44,840 bases of DNA, taken from positions 1 to 44,840 of the forward strand of contig NZ_JAEHGC010000026.1 of assembly GCF_016107705.1 (NCBI RefSeq), in the 5' to 3' direction. Below, piece by piece: positions 1 through 8,144 of this stretch. The notes below the pieces were generated by a model. It saw nothing but the letters and a program-made list of their open reading frames with translations, was not told the DNA's origin and ran no database searches. Within the stretch, counting starts at the first letter, position 1, and each line of letters opens with the position of its first letter. Source of the DNA: Neobacillus cucumis (GTDB lineage: Bacteria > Bacillota > Bacilli > Bacillales_B > DSM-18226). Both the position numbers and the translations under genes were made by a program.

Positions 1-56
1 TAAAGAAAGCAAGTAGTTATATTCAAGGTAATAATATTTCTATAAGAGGAAATTTT

Positions 57-90
57 AAAACCGCTCCATAAAAATAAGGAACGGTCTTAA
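57..90 (-). terminator. Terminator of the beta-helix operon
   Basis: On the minus strand an imperfect stem (ACCGTTCC against GGAGCGGT) closes a short AT-rich loop and is followed by a T-run. It lies about 20 bases past the stop of the beta-helix gene that ends at 111, so it should end that transcript. Confidence 0.6.
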
Positions 91-110
91 CCGTACTTTT
101 AATTTAACTA

Positions 111-1094
111 TTAGTCACTACTCTCATCGCTGCTTTCGTCATTGCTTTGATCTTTACATTCGGAATTGTTGACGAAGTTGTTATTTGCTCCGTTGTTTTT
201 GATATTACTTGGCTGATTGTCGCACAATTGGTTTCTAAGGATGAGGTTCTTATCGGCTCCACTGTTGATTTTTATGCCGAAGTCCTTGTTGTTTTCAATT
301 TCATTTCCTTCAATGATGGAAAAATCGCTGCTCAATTCAACCCCGCTCTGTCGATTCTTCAAAATGGAATTATTACCGACAAACGCATTGTCGCTTTCGA
401 TCAAGACCCCATCTCCGCGGTTTTCGCTGATCGAGTTGTCCACTATCACTGTATTGACACTGGAAACTCCTGCTACAAAGACTCCATTCAGCATGTTTTG
501 ATGTAAGTGGTTCTTCACGATTAGTGAGTTACTCCCGTTTATCAACATACCATTCCTATTATTTCCCACCAAAAAGTTTTGGGTAATAGTGTTGTTGTTT
601 CCTGCCAAGTTGTTGATACCATTTCCTTTGTTGCCGCTAATCTCGTTCTTAACGATCCAGTTGCTGTTGCCGTTTACTTCCACGCCATCGCCATTCAAGC
701 GGCTCACATCGTTTGTGTAGACCAGATTGCCGTTGGAGTTGAGCTGAATCCCGTCACCTCCAATCTGCCGCAGCTTGTTACCAACTAGCCGATTAAACCC
801 ATTGCCGTTAACTTGTATGCCGATATTGGTATATTCTCTGATTGTAAATCCATTAATTTCTACACCAGTCACGTTGTTCAGCGTAAACGCGTTGGGGAAT
901 CCATTGTCCCCCTCGAGAACGGCATTTTCATCGGCAGCGACTATACGGATATTGCTTTTGGTAGATGGAACCGTAACAGACTCCCGATAGACGCCGTTTT
1001 CGACTAGAATCACATCGCCCGGCTGCGTTGTCGGTGCGTTAACTACGCCGTTGATGCCCCCGGGGGTAGCAGGATTGACATTAATAATCGCCAT
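111..1094 (-). CDS. Right-handed parallel beta-helix repeat protein, acidic tail
   Basis: 327 residues, no signal peptide and no membrane segment. From about residue 60 onward it is built of short Asn/Gly-rich coils (NGDGV, NKGNGI, NRNGML type) of the NosD/pectate-lyase-like beta-helix fold. The N-terminus MAIINVNPATPGGING is nearly the same as in the neighbour at 1122-2129, so the two are tandem paralogues. Only 27 bases separate them, which implies one operon. The ATG has GAGGTG upstream. The C-terminus is an acidic Ser-rich tail (DESSDESSD) that resembles the end of the EEP protein at 3366-4379. The role is unknown; a surface, spore-coat or carbohydrate-binding structural protein is an inference. 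Confidence 0.8.
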   Translation of the reverse strand: MAIINVNPATPGGINGVVNAPTTQPGDVILVENGVYRESVTVPSTKSNIRIVAADENAVLEGDNGFPNAFTLNNVTGVEINGFTIREYTNIGIQVNGNGFNRLVGNKLRQIGGDGIQLNSNGNLVYTNDVSRLNGDGVEVNGNSNWIVKNEISGNKGNGINNLAGNNNTITQNFLVGNNRNGMLINGSNSLIVKNHLHQNMLNGVFVAGVSSVNTVIVDNSISENRGDGVLIESDNAFVGNNSILKNRQSGVELSSDFSIIEGNEIENNKDFGIKINSGADKNLILRNQLCDNQPSNIKNNGANNNFVNNSECKDQSNDESSDESSD

Positions 1095-1121
1095 ATTTTT
1101 TCACCTCTTGATCCGATAAAC

Positions 1122-2129
1122 TCATGATGATTCCTCGTTCTGCACAAAATTATTGTCTGTCCCGTAATCTACAATATTGCGAGGAATGTTATCCTCAAGC
1201 CGGTTCCGTAAGATAAGATTGTCGTTTCCATCGGTCAAAATTTTAATGCCATCGAACTCGTTCTTCTGGACGGTATTTTCCTCGATAATATTGAAGTCGG
1301 ATTGGAATGCAATACCGGATTGTGCGTTCTCTTCGACCAGATTGTCTGCGATGAAGTTGTTGTTCGCGCTAGGTATACCGAGTACTCTACCGACTAAAAG
1401 TATTCCGTGACTAAATATGTCGAAAATGTGATTCTGGATCACAACATTGTTGGGTCCTTCAAATAACAATCCATCACCGCTATCAAAGAATTTGTTGTTC
1501 ATCACAAGCGAGTTCATGGGAATTGGTGCGTTCTGGAATATTTGTGTAAAGATCATTTCAAAAGTAACTTTCGAAAAATGATTGCCAATGACCGCGTGGT
1601 TTTGGCCAAACAGATCAATCCCGTCGTCACCCGAATTTTGCGATTCGTTTTGTATGACCCAGTTGCTTTGACTGTTTCTATCGAAAGCAAACATCGTTTC
1701 TCCAAAACGGATTCCGTCGTTTTTCAAGGCCAGATTTCCATCCGTGTCAAACTCAACCCCAACTCCGAATCTGGATGCGAAACGAGCTTGAATATTTTCG
1801 ATCCTGTTCCCGACAATGCGGTTTGAACCACCGGTTACATTTCCTCCTATTACATTAATTCCAAAATCAGTATAGTTTCTGATAGTAAACCCGTTGATTT
1901 CCACGCCGGTCGCGTCAGTCAGCTCAAAAGCAGCAGACAATGTATTCTGGCCATCCAAAATGGCATCGCGGCTTTCGGCGATAATCCGGATGAAGTCTTT
2001 GGCGTCGGGGATGTTTACCTGTTCATGATAAATCCCGTCGGCAACCAGTATGACATCGCCAGGCTGTGCGACAGTTACCGCGCCGTTGATTCCGCCGGGT
2101 GTAGCAGGGGTCACATTAATAATAGCCAT
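1122..2129 (-). CDS. Right-handed parallel beta-helix repeat protein
   Basis: 335 residues, first gene of the two-gene beta-helix operon. It starts MAIINVTPATPGGING after a good ribosome site (GAGGTGG, 8 bases before ATG). Repeated coils with Asn ladders (NRIVGNRIEN, NNFIADNLVEEN) give a parallel beta-helix. There is no signal peptide. It ends NEESS, a short form of the acidic Ser-rich tail seen on its partner. It aligns with the partner over the N-terminal cap and the last coils and differs most in the middle, as expected for a ligand-facing solenoid surface. Catalytic residues of polysaccharide lyases cannot be assigned by eye, so an enzymatic role is not claimed. Confidence 0.8.
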   Translation of the reverse strand: MAIINVTPATPGGINGAVTVAQPGDVILVADGIYHEQVNIPDAKDFIRIIAESRDAILDGQNTLSAAFELTDATGVEINGFTIRNYTDFGINVIGGNVTGGSNRIVGNRIENIQARFASRFGVGVEFDTDGNLALKNDGIRFGETMFAFDRNSQSNWVIQNESQNSGDDGIDLFGQNHAVIGNHFSKVTFEMIFTQIFQNAPIPMNSLVMNNKFFDSGDGLLFEGPNNVVIQNHIFDIFSHGILLVGRVLGIPSANNNFIADNLVEENAQSGIAFQSDFNIIEENTVQKNEFDGIKILTDGNDNLILRNRLEDNIPRNIVDYGTDNNFVQNEESS

Positions 2130-2190
2130 CTCTCTCCACCTCTCATTAAATTTTCATGTTCTGCTACTATAAGATGTGAATCAGAGGGGT

Positions 2191-2219
2191 TATGATATGG
2201 ACAAGTCACCTATGTGGTT
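2191..2219 (-). promoter_or_regulatory. Candidate sigma-K/sigma-E type promoter of the beta-helix operon
   Basis: On the minus strand CATATCATA (2191-2199) fits the sigma-K -10 pattern CATANNNTA. AACC (2216-2219), 16-17 bases upstream, fits the short -35 AC motif. Transcription would start about 55 bases before the beta-helix ATG at 2129. Such short motifs occur by chance, so this is tentative, but mother-cell expression would suit spore-surface proteins. Confidence 0.35.
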
Positions 2220-2373
2220 CGTCCATTTTCTGAAAGGGTCCATTATTTCAAAGTACTTCTAATCTCATCGGTAGTTACTAATGTAATGATAAGTGACTTA
2301 TAAAATGAATTTGAAAAAATAATAAGAAGATTTACAGTTCATTAAAGGGATCACTTTTTTTCTACGCGTAAGT

Positions 2374-2479
2374 TTGTGAAGAGTTGCACTTAAACTATAG
2401 GGTGCTTATGTAAAAGATGGGGTTGCTACGGCAGTCCTTATTTCTTGTTCCACTAACTGGGCAAATAGGTTAAATTAGC
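2374..2479 (+). repeat. R1 element, full length
   Basis: Left arm of the long type (GTGAAGAGTTGCAC... then TATAGGGTGC), a central hairpin around GGGTTGCTACGGCAGTCC, a T-rich tract, then the right arm CTAACTGGGCAAATAGG ending GTTAAAT, which fits GTTRRRY. It is the first of about 30 co-oriented copies in the window. Confidence 0.75.
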
Positions 2480-2503
2480 AGTATATATTTTGGGAGGTAT
2501 GAA

Positions 2504-2671
2504 ATGGGGAGATATTTGGTTGGTATTGTAATGGTTATTTGTGGAATCTTACTCCTAATCATTAATCAAGGTAAAGACTTTAAAGAAGTTGAAGAATCAT
2601 TAGTGATGGCTTATATATTTCTAATAGGTGGATTTATTTATATCGTATATAAATATATTCGAAAGCGATAA
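2504..2671 (+). CDS. Small two-helix membrane protein (55 aa)
   Basis: A short gene starting MGRYLVGIVMVICG after a strong GGGAGGT ribosome site 5 bases upstream. Two hydrophobic segments (about residues 4-20 and 34-50) are joined by an acidic/basic linker (GKDFKEVEES), and the C-terminus is basic (YIRKR). No family is recognised. It sits alone between two R1 elements: the full copy ending at 2479 and the left arm at 2675, which begins only 3 bases after the stop. That is the one-gene-per-interval layout seen through the array. Function unknown. Confidence 0.6.
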   Translation: MGRYLVGIVMVICGILLLIINQGKDFKEVEESLVMAYIFLIGGFIYIVYKYIRKR

Positions 2672-2674
2672 TTT

Positions 2675-2703
2675 CCTTACTCAACTAACGGGTGCATTAT
2701 TAA
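2675..2703 (+). repeat. R1 left arm (first UPF0158 cassette)
   Basis: ACTCAAC, matching RYYYAAC, is followed by TAACGGGTGCATTA. No hairpin or right arm follows here; the next sequence is the leader of the UPF0158 gene, and the matching hairpin plus right arm lie behind that gene at 3205-3273. Confidence 0.7.
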
Positions 2704-2726
2704 AAAATATCAAAAGGTGATCTAAT

Positions 2727-3194
2727 ATGAGTATACAAGTCAAACTGAAAGATATTATCGAGGAAATGGAAATACAGTTTGAAGAATCACGTTCATTACT
2801 AAATATTAAAACGGGTGAAATAGTGTTAGTGACATCGGAAGACTTGAGAGCTGCTGAAGACGAAAAACCATTTGATCATTTACCTGAATGGGAACGTGAA
2901 AATAGAATGGTTGCAATCGATGTGGTTGAAAACTTTGAAAACTATATAGAATTACCTAGTAAATATGATGTGAATGAATATGAGATAATGGAAAACTTTT
3001 GCCTAACTGTAAGTGAACAACGAAAGCAAGAATCCTTATTAAGGGCAATTAGGGGAAAGGGTGCCTTTAGAAGATTTAAGGACAAAATTATAGATTTTGG
3101 AATAGAAGAACAATGGTATTCATACCGAGACGAGTGTTTTAAACAAATTGCGATTGAATGGTGTCAGGAAAATAAAATAGACTTTATTGAATAG
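2727..3194 (+). CDS. UPF0158 family protein, copy 1
   Basis: 155 residues, soluble and acidic, matching the UPF0158 family in length and in its conserved core (RENRMVAIDVVENF in the middle, then GAFRRFKD and the aromatic WYSYRDE near residues 135-145). Biochemical role of the family is unknown. Ribosome site AAGGTGATC precedes ATG. It is about 90% identical to the copy at 4547-5014, and the similarity continues into both flanks: the same R1 left arm and leader upstream, the same type of hairpin and right arm downstream. The gene therefore appears to be duplicated as a complete cassette. A dispersed duplication by ordinary homologous recombination is the alternative. Confidence 0.8.
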   Translation: MSIQVKLKDIIEEMEIQFEESRSLLNIKTGEIVLVTSEDLRAAEDEKPFDHLPEWERENRMVAIDVVENFENYIELPSKYDVNEYEIMENFCLTVSEQRKQESLLRAIRGKGAFRRFKDKIIDFGIEEQWYSYRDECFKQIAIEWCQENKIDFIE

Positions 3195-3204
3195 AAATGA
3201 CAAG

Positions 3205-3273
3205 AGGTGATTACTAAAACAAAAGGCAATCACCTTTTTTTATTGAATTAAAGGGGCAGAATCCTTCAATAAT
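3205..3273 (+). repeat. R1 hairpin and right arm behind UPF0158 copy 1
   Basis: AGGTGATT (3205-3212) pairs with AATCACCT (3229-3236) and is followed by a long T-run, a good intrinsic terminator. Then comes a right-arm variant AATTAAAGGGGCAG ending TTCAATAA. With the left arm at 2675 it brackets the gene. Confidence 0.7.
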
Positions 3274-3365
3274 TAAAATGTATAGTTACCCTAGTGATAT
3301 TGCCGTTACAATATGTAACTTGTCTCATCTAATATTAGTATCTTTTAAGAAAAGAGGTGACTTTT

Positions 3366-4379
3366 TTGAATCTTGATTTTTCGTTTTTAACGTGGAACAT
3401 CTATTTTGGAGCTAGCTTAACGCCCGCAGTAGGAAACACTCCAGCGGAACTCCCACAACGTGTTACTGAAATCTTTAGACAGTTTCAAGCAACAAATTTT
3501 CCGGTACGAGCAAGAGCTATTGCTGATCAAATTGCAAGAAAAAATCCAGATATAATAGGGCTTCAAGAAGCAGCAATATGGCAACTTTTGTTACCTCAAA
3601 ATTCTAAAGTAGTAGTAGAGTATGATTTTGTTTCGATCCTTCTCAAGGAGTTAAAAAAAAGAGGATTGCATTATCAGGTTTTAGCAATAGTAGACAATAC
3701 GGATGTTACGGTACCTAGTAGTACCGGCTTTAACGTTCGATTTTTAGATCGAGATGTGACTTTGGCGCGAAAGGATTCAGGACTTAAATTCTCAAATATA
3801 CAAACAAATAATTTTGAAGCTTTTCTTCCGGTTCCAGTTGGCGGTATGATTGTAAATACCCTCAGTGGATGGGCGTCTGTTGATGTCGAAATATTCGGAA
3901 AGAAATTTAGACTCGTAAATACTCATTTACAACCCGTTTCACCTTTAGAACCCATTACACTTCAAGTACAACTCGCTCAAGCAGCAGAACTTTTAACGGG
4001 CCCCGCAGCTACTGAACTTCCTTTAGTATTCATAGGAGATTTCAACTCTCCTTCTGACGGCAGTGGAATTGCTTACAACAATTTGATTAGTGCTGGATTT
4101 AAAGACGCATGGAAGATCGCAGGAAAAGGCGATGGATTAACATGTTGCCAGGATGCTGATTTATTAAACTTGACCTCGCAACTATTTGTTAGAATAGATT
4201 TAATTCTCTTTCGAGGCGATTTCAAAGTTAAAAAAGTGGACGTTGTAGGAGAAGAGCAAGAGGATCGCACACCAACGGCACTATGGCCGTCCGACCACGC
4301 AGGAGTGTTTGGAAGTTTACATTTAGAGGATGATCATAATCATCACCCTGAAGAAAGCAGTGACGAAAGCAGCAGTTAA
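3366..4379 (+). CDS. Endonuclease/exonuclease/phosphatase (EEP) family protein with acidic tail
   Basis: A metal-dependent phosphodiesterase fold of the EEP superfamily (DNase I, sphingomyelinase and inositol phosphatase relatives). Counting from a TTG at 3366, all core motifs are present: TWNIYFG near residue 9, IGLQEA with the metal-binding Glu at 68, VNTHLQP near 185, GDFNSP near 220 and the terminal WPSDHAG near 305. AAAGAGGTGA overlaps an in-frame GTG at 3357, so the TTG nine bases on is the better start. There is no signal peptide, unusual for the secreted members. The protein ends HHPEESSDESSS, resembling the beta-helix protein tail at 111. Substrate is not predictable. Confidence 0.85.
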   Translation: MNLDFSFLTWNIYFGASLTPAVGNTPAELPQRVTEIFRQFQATNFPVRARAIADQIARKNPDIIGLQEAAIWQLLLPQNSKVVVEYDFVSILLKELKKRGLHYQVLAIVDNTDVTVPSSTGFNVRFLDRDVTLARKDSGLKFSNIQTNNFEAFLPVPVGGMIVNTLSGWASVDVEIFGKKFRLVNTHLQPVSPLEPITLQVQLAQAAELLTGPAATELPLVFIGDFNSPSDGSGIAYNNLISAGFKDAWKIAGKGDGLTCCQDADLLNLTSQLFVRIDLILFRGDFKVKKVDVVGEEQEDRTPTALWPSDHAGVFGSLHLEDDHNHHPEESSDESSS

Positions 4380-4396
4380 CAATTGTACAAGAATTA

Positions 4397-4431
4397 AAAG
4401 ACCGTTTTTTATTATAAAGACGGTCTTTTTT
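4397..4431 (+). terminator. Intrinsic terminator after the EEP gene
   Basis: A nine-base perfect stem, AAAGACCGT with ACGGTCTTT, is followed by a T-run, 17 bases after the EEP stop codon. The A-run on the other side would make it work in both directions. Confidence 0.85.
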
Positions 4432-4498
4432 AGATGGAAAAGTGTAGCATCGATTTTTTTGATTCTATCAAAGAAACGGTCAATATATATATATCCAT

Positions 4499-4522
4499 CT
4501 TCAACTAACGGGTGCATTAGTA
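4499..4522 (+). repeat. R1 left arm (second UPF0158 cassette)
   Basis: CTTCAACTAACGGGTGCATT opens the second UPF0158 cassette. It and the following leader match the corresponding stretch at 2675-2726 closely. Confidence 0.7.
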
Positions 4523-4546
4523 AAAATATAAAAAGGTGATCAAAAA

Positions 4547-5014
4547 ATGTGTATACAAGTCAAACTAAAAGATATGATTGAGGAAATGGAAATACAGTTT
4601 GAAGAGTCACGTTCATTACTAAATATTAAAACGGGTAAAATTGTATTAGTAACATCGGAGGATCTGAGAGCTGCTGAAGATGAAAAACCATTTGATCATT
4701 TACCTGAATGGGTACAAGAAAATAGAATGATTGCAATTGATGTGGTTGAAAACTTTGAAAATTATTTAGAGTTACCTACTAAATATGAAGTTAATGAATA
4801 TGAAATAATGGAAAACTTTTGCTTAACATTAAGTGAACAATGTAAGCAGGAATCCTTATTGAGGGCAATTAAGGGAAAGGGTGCCTTTAGAAGGTTTAAG
4901 GACAAAATAATTGATTTTGAAATAGAAGATCGATGGTATTCATACCGGGACGAGTGTTTCAAACAAATTGCGATTAAATGGTGTAAGGAAAATAAAATAA
5001 ATTTTATTGAATAG
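4547..5014 (+). CDS. UPF0158 family protein, copy 2
   Basis: 155 residues, starting MCIQVKLKDMIEEM, the same length as copy 1 and differing at scattered, mostly conservative positions (for example GEIV to GKIV, WERE to WVQE). Both copies stay open and intact, so both are probably functional. The leader contains AAAGGTGATC before ATG, as in copy 1. The gene lies between an R1 left arm at 4499 and a hairpin plus right arm at 5026. Nothing in the sequence reveals the molecular function of this family. Confidence 0.8.
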   Translation: MCIQVKLKDMIEEMEIQFEESRSLLNIKTGKIVLVTSEDLRAAEDEKPFDHLPEWVQENRMIAIDVVENFENYLELPTKYEVNEYEIMENFCLTLSEQCKQESLLRAIKGKGAFRRFKDKIIDFEIEDRWYSYRDECFKQIAIKWCKENKINFIE

Positions 5015-5025
5015 GAATGACAAGG

Positions 5026-5092
5026 GTGATTACTGAACAAGGAGTAATCACATTTTCTTATTTAAGTAAAGGGGAGTTTGGTTCAACAAGGT
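5026..5092 (+). repeat. R1 hairpin and right arm behind UPF0158 copy 2
   Basis: GTGATTACT pairs with AGTAATCAC and is followed by TTTTCTTATTT, then a decayed right arm (AAGTAAAGGGGAG... GTTCAACAAGG). Equivalent to 3205-3273. Confidence 0.65.
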
Positions 5093-5105
5093 TACATTTT
5101 AAGGG

Positions 5106-5143
5106 CGAGCCCGAATGGAATTAAATCCTTTCGGGCTTTTTAA
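5106..5143. terminator. Bidirectional hairpin between UPF0158 copy 2 and the bd oxidase operon
   Basis: AGCCCGAA and TTTCGGGCT form a strong stem with an A-run on one side and a T-run on the other. The flanking genes converge, so it can end both transcripts. Confidence 0.65.
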
Positions 5144-5258
5144 TGAAGCTATCTACTTAAGTTAATTCATTAATGAAACATTCAATAAATTCTTGTATCA
5201 AAACTCCCATGTTTCCTTTTTTCCGTTTTCATATTTCCCAGGATTGATTTTCAATTCT

Positions 5259-6305
5259 TTATTTTAGATCCGCTTTGGGTCTTTTAATCCTCTGATACCT
5301 TTTATCATTCATAAACAAGCTCCAAAAGTAAACAAAGCCTGGAAACAAAATGGCGAATCCGACAATGTAGGTTATGAAAACTGCCCGAAAAGAATTCGGG
5401 TCTGTAAAAGCTGAATGAATGGTTATGTCTGGATAGACTATGTAAGGCAAATGGGCACGACCGTAAACATAGCTTGCTGTCATATATTGAAGTGTAACGG
5501 CAATAACAGAAAGACGCGGCATCCCTCTATATCCAGGCTTAAGGGAAGGAAGGATTAAACCGAGACCTCCAACAAGAAAAAGGAATAAGGATAAAAGCAA
5601 AACGGGCAAATTTTGCATCATTTTATCATAAATCCAACCGCTTTCATTTTTTAATGTAAACATAATTAAAAAGGCTGTTATTAGAGACACAGGTCCCATG
5701 ATTAGAGCATCCCGGCGATAGGTGTCATAAGCTTCTTTTTCATTCGAAGCTTTGGAGTAATCCGCCAATAACAGCGATGAGAGAAAGAGCGTACTGGAAA
5801 TCGCAAATGCCATAAAGGCATATGCATTCATGCTTGAAAATAGTCTGACCAGATTTAGCTGTTGGCCGCCATTTGAAAAATCTACAAAATTCCCATGGGT
5901 GATGGGGAGCACACTAATAAGCAAGCCCGGAATGAAAATTCCACATAATCCGGAAATATAAGTGAGCGGCTTTTTATATTCTTCCGCAATATGGGAAAAA
6001 ACCAGGAAAGCACTTCTGACTGTCAATAGAAGCAGAATGATGCTTCCGGGAATCAACAAAATGGTGCCAAGTGAATAGGCGGCTTTAGGAAATAGGCTGT
6101 AAATAGCGACCACTAAGGCTACGATAAAGGTATTGGTGACTTCCCATGTAGGGGAAAGATAGCGATTTGCTATATTCGTCGCTCTTGTTTTTGTTTTATT
6201 AATGTAGATCATCGACCAAAATCCGGCACCGAAGTCCATGGTAGCCATAATGGAATAAATAAAGACAAAACCCCATAATATCGATATCGCGAGGTAAACA
6301 TCCAT
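5259..6305 (-). CDS. cydB: Cytochrome bd-type quinol oxidase subunit II
   Basis: 348 residues with about eight to nine hydrophobic segments. It is the partner subunit that stabilises the haem b595/d site of the terminal oxidase reducing oxygen with quinol at the membrane. The N-terminus (AISILWGFVFIYSIMATMDF, then GAGFW) is the typical subunit II start. The ATG follows the stop codon of the subunit I gene directly, and GGAGG sits within the end of that gene, so translation is coupled. No cydCD or third small subunit gene follows. The pair resembles the second Bacillus subtilis bd oxidase (YthAB) more than CydAB, so ythB is an alternative name. Confidence 0.88.
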   Translation of the reverse strand: MDVYLAISILWGFVFIYSIMATMDFGAGFWSMIYINKTKTRATNIANRYLSPTWEVTNTFIVALVVAIYSLFPKAAYSLGTILLIPGSIILLLLTVRSAFLVFSHIAEEYKKPLTYISGLCGIFIPGLLISVLPITHGNFVDFSNGGQQLNLVRLFSSMNAYAFMAFAISSTLFLSSLLLADYSKASNEKEAYDTYRRDALIMGPVSLITAFLIMFTLKNESGWIYDKMMQNLPVLLLSLFLFLVGGLGLILPSLKPGYRGMPRLSVIAVTLQYMTASYVYGRAHLPYIVYPDITIHSAFTDPNSFRAVFITYIVGFAILFPGFVYFWSLFMNDKRYQRIKRPKADLK

Positions 6306-7679
6306 CTATTTTCCTCCTAAAGAATTGGAACCTGAAAGTGAAACATTTTTTGGCTCTGTACGATTGATATCTTCAAGGACCGTATTCTTTTTAAAATAAT
6401 ATAAAAGAACTAAGACAGCAGAGATGGCTAACACCATATAGATAACAACAAACAAAATAAATAGAATACCTAGATTTCCGGCCGTTGTTACGGAGTCAGC
6501 TGTAGAAAGTTTATGATAAATCGTCCAGGGCTGTCTTCCGGTGCAAGCAAAAATCCAGCCAAACTCAATGCCCAAAATGGAAAGTGGACCACAGGCAACA
6601 TAGATCCACAACAGCCAATTTGGAAAGCGTTCCTTTTTTAATACCCTGTTCCAAATAAATCCAACCACACTCATTAAAAGCAGTAACATACCAATACCCA
6701 CCATGGCATTAAAGAGGGTATGGATGAATAAGGGCGGCCAGTATTTTTGCGGAAAATCATTCAGGCCTTTCACAATCGTATCAAATCGATTTCCAGCCAG
6801 AAAGCTAAGCCCCCATGGCACTTCAATTCCCCATTTTACCGATTCCGTTTTAGCATCCGTATATCCGCCAATTGTTAGAGGTGCATATGATTGGGTCTCA
6901 AACAGCCCTTCGGCTCCCGCTAACTTTTCCGGCTGATACTTATAAAGGGACTGGGCGGCTTCATGTCCGCTTAAAGCGGTGAATAAGGAGAATAGCCCGC
7001 CTACAATAAGTCCGACCATGAGCGCCTTCTGGTGGAACTGATAGACTCTCGATCCGTATTCACTTTTCAGCATCTTAAAGGCTGCTACCATTGCGACAAT
7101 AAATCCTCCAACAATATAAGCAGATACACCGACATGTAATGCGTTAATGCCAAAGCTGGGATTGAAAAATGCTGCCCATGGATCAACGTTTACAATTTTG
7201 CCATTTTTAATGTCAAATCCGGCCGGGGTTCCCTCGAAAGCGTGTACATTTGTGATTAAAACAGCAGATGCTAAACCGCCCAATGCTACGAAAAAAAGAC
7301 TTACATTTCTCATCCATGGAGCAATTCTGTCTGCTGCATAAACATATATAGACATAAACAAAGCCTCTAAAAAAAAGGCATAAATTTCAATTTGGAAAGG
7401 TAATGCCATAACGGTACCAATCACTTTCATAAAACCAGGCCACAATAAGGAGAGCTGCACTCCGGCAATGGTTCCGGTGGGAATACTAACTCCTAATATA
7501 ATCGCAAATGCCTTTGTCCATCTTTTGGCCATAATGGAATAATCCTTATTGTTCGTTCTTTGATAAAGCAATTCTGCGGTCAAGATCATCATTGGCAAAC
7601 CAACACCAATTGTGGCGAAAATGATATGAAATGCCATAGTGGTACCAAATAAAGACCGTGCGATAATTAAATGATCCAA
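6306..7679 (-). CDS. cydA: Cytochrome bd-type quinol oxidase subunit I
   Basis: 457 residues, nine or so membrane helices. The N-terminus LIIARSLFGTTMAFHIIFA carries the conserved His expected to ligate a haem, and ALSGHEAAQ and FACTGRQPWTIY near residues 240 and 385 are family landmarks (GRQPW is near-invariant). The quinol-binding Q-loop is of the short type. Start is TTG at 7679, with AGGAGG 6 bases upstream. Subunit II follows without a gap. The closest group by eye is the YthA-like branch (often called CIO-type, cyanide-insensitive) rather than classical CydA. It supports respiration at low oxygen. No Rex or CcpA operator was identified. Confidence 0.9.
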   Translation of the reverse strand: MDHLIIARSLFGTTMAFHIIFATIGVGLPMMILTAELLYQRTNNKDYSIMAKRWTKAFAIILGVSIPTGTIAGVQLSLLWPGFMKVIGTVMALPFQIEIYAFFLEALFMSIYVYAADRIAPWMRNVSLFFVALGGLASAVLITNVHAFEGTPAGFDIKNGKIVNVDPWAAFFNPSFGINALHVGVSAYIVGGFIVAMVAAFKMLKSEYGSRVYQFHQKALMVGLIVGGLFSLFTALSGHEAAQSLYKYQPEKLAGAEGLFETQSYAPLTIGGYTDAKTESVKWGIEVPWGLSFLAGNRFDTIVKGLNDFPQKYWPPLFIHTLFNAMVGIGMLLLLMSVVGFIWNRVLKKERFPNWLLWIYVACGPLSILGIEFGWIFACTGRQPWTIYHKLSTADSVTTAGNLGILFILFVVIYMVLAISAVLVLLYYFKKNTVLEDINRTEPKNVSLSGSNSLGGK

Positions 7680-7856
7680 GCAATTTCCTCCTATGAGTTG
7701 ATGAAGAACTAATGGCGAGTTCCAATTTATATTGTTTTATTAATAGAAAAAAATATACATTGATTTCCATTACTCCCAAATATAAGAGAAGGGATCATCT
7801 TACCTTTGAAATCACTTTTTGCAGGAATAGTTAGGCAAACTCTAAAATAATGTTTG

Positions 7857-7960
7857 AAAAAAATTGTTTACTTAAACAAATGGGGGCAAGAGTTGAAGAT
7901 CTGAGCTGTCATTTTGACAGCTTTTCTTTTTGTCCTAACGGGGCAGGTTAGCGGAAGAAG
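7857..7960 (+). repeat. R1 element, full length
   Basis: Long-type left arm (TTACTTAAACAAATGGGGGC), central stem AGCTGTCA with TGACAGCT, T-rich tract, right arm CTAACGGGGCAGGTTAG with a decayed end (CGGAAGAAGG). It sits between divergent genes, so it is not placed as the terminator of either. Confidence 0.8.
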
Positions 7961-8144
7961 GTATTTTATGGGGGCAGGATAGTTCAAAAAGCCTTACACT
8001 TTTACACTTTTCAACCCACAACTGGGATGGGTACTCACCTATTTTTACAAAAATGAATATCTTATTGTTAATAATTGGGACGCAGAGCTGCTAAAAGTTC
8101 GCTTGCTGCATGAACCGTGGAACAAGAAAAATGGAGGGATCCAT

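Noticed and set aside
5259..7679. Cytochrome bd operon as something unusual
   Set aside because: Gene order, coupling and motifs are ordinary for bacilli.
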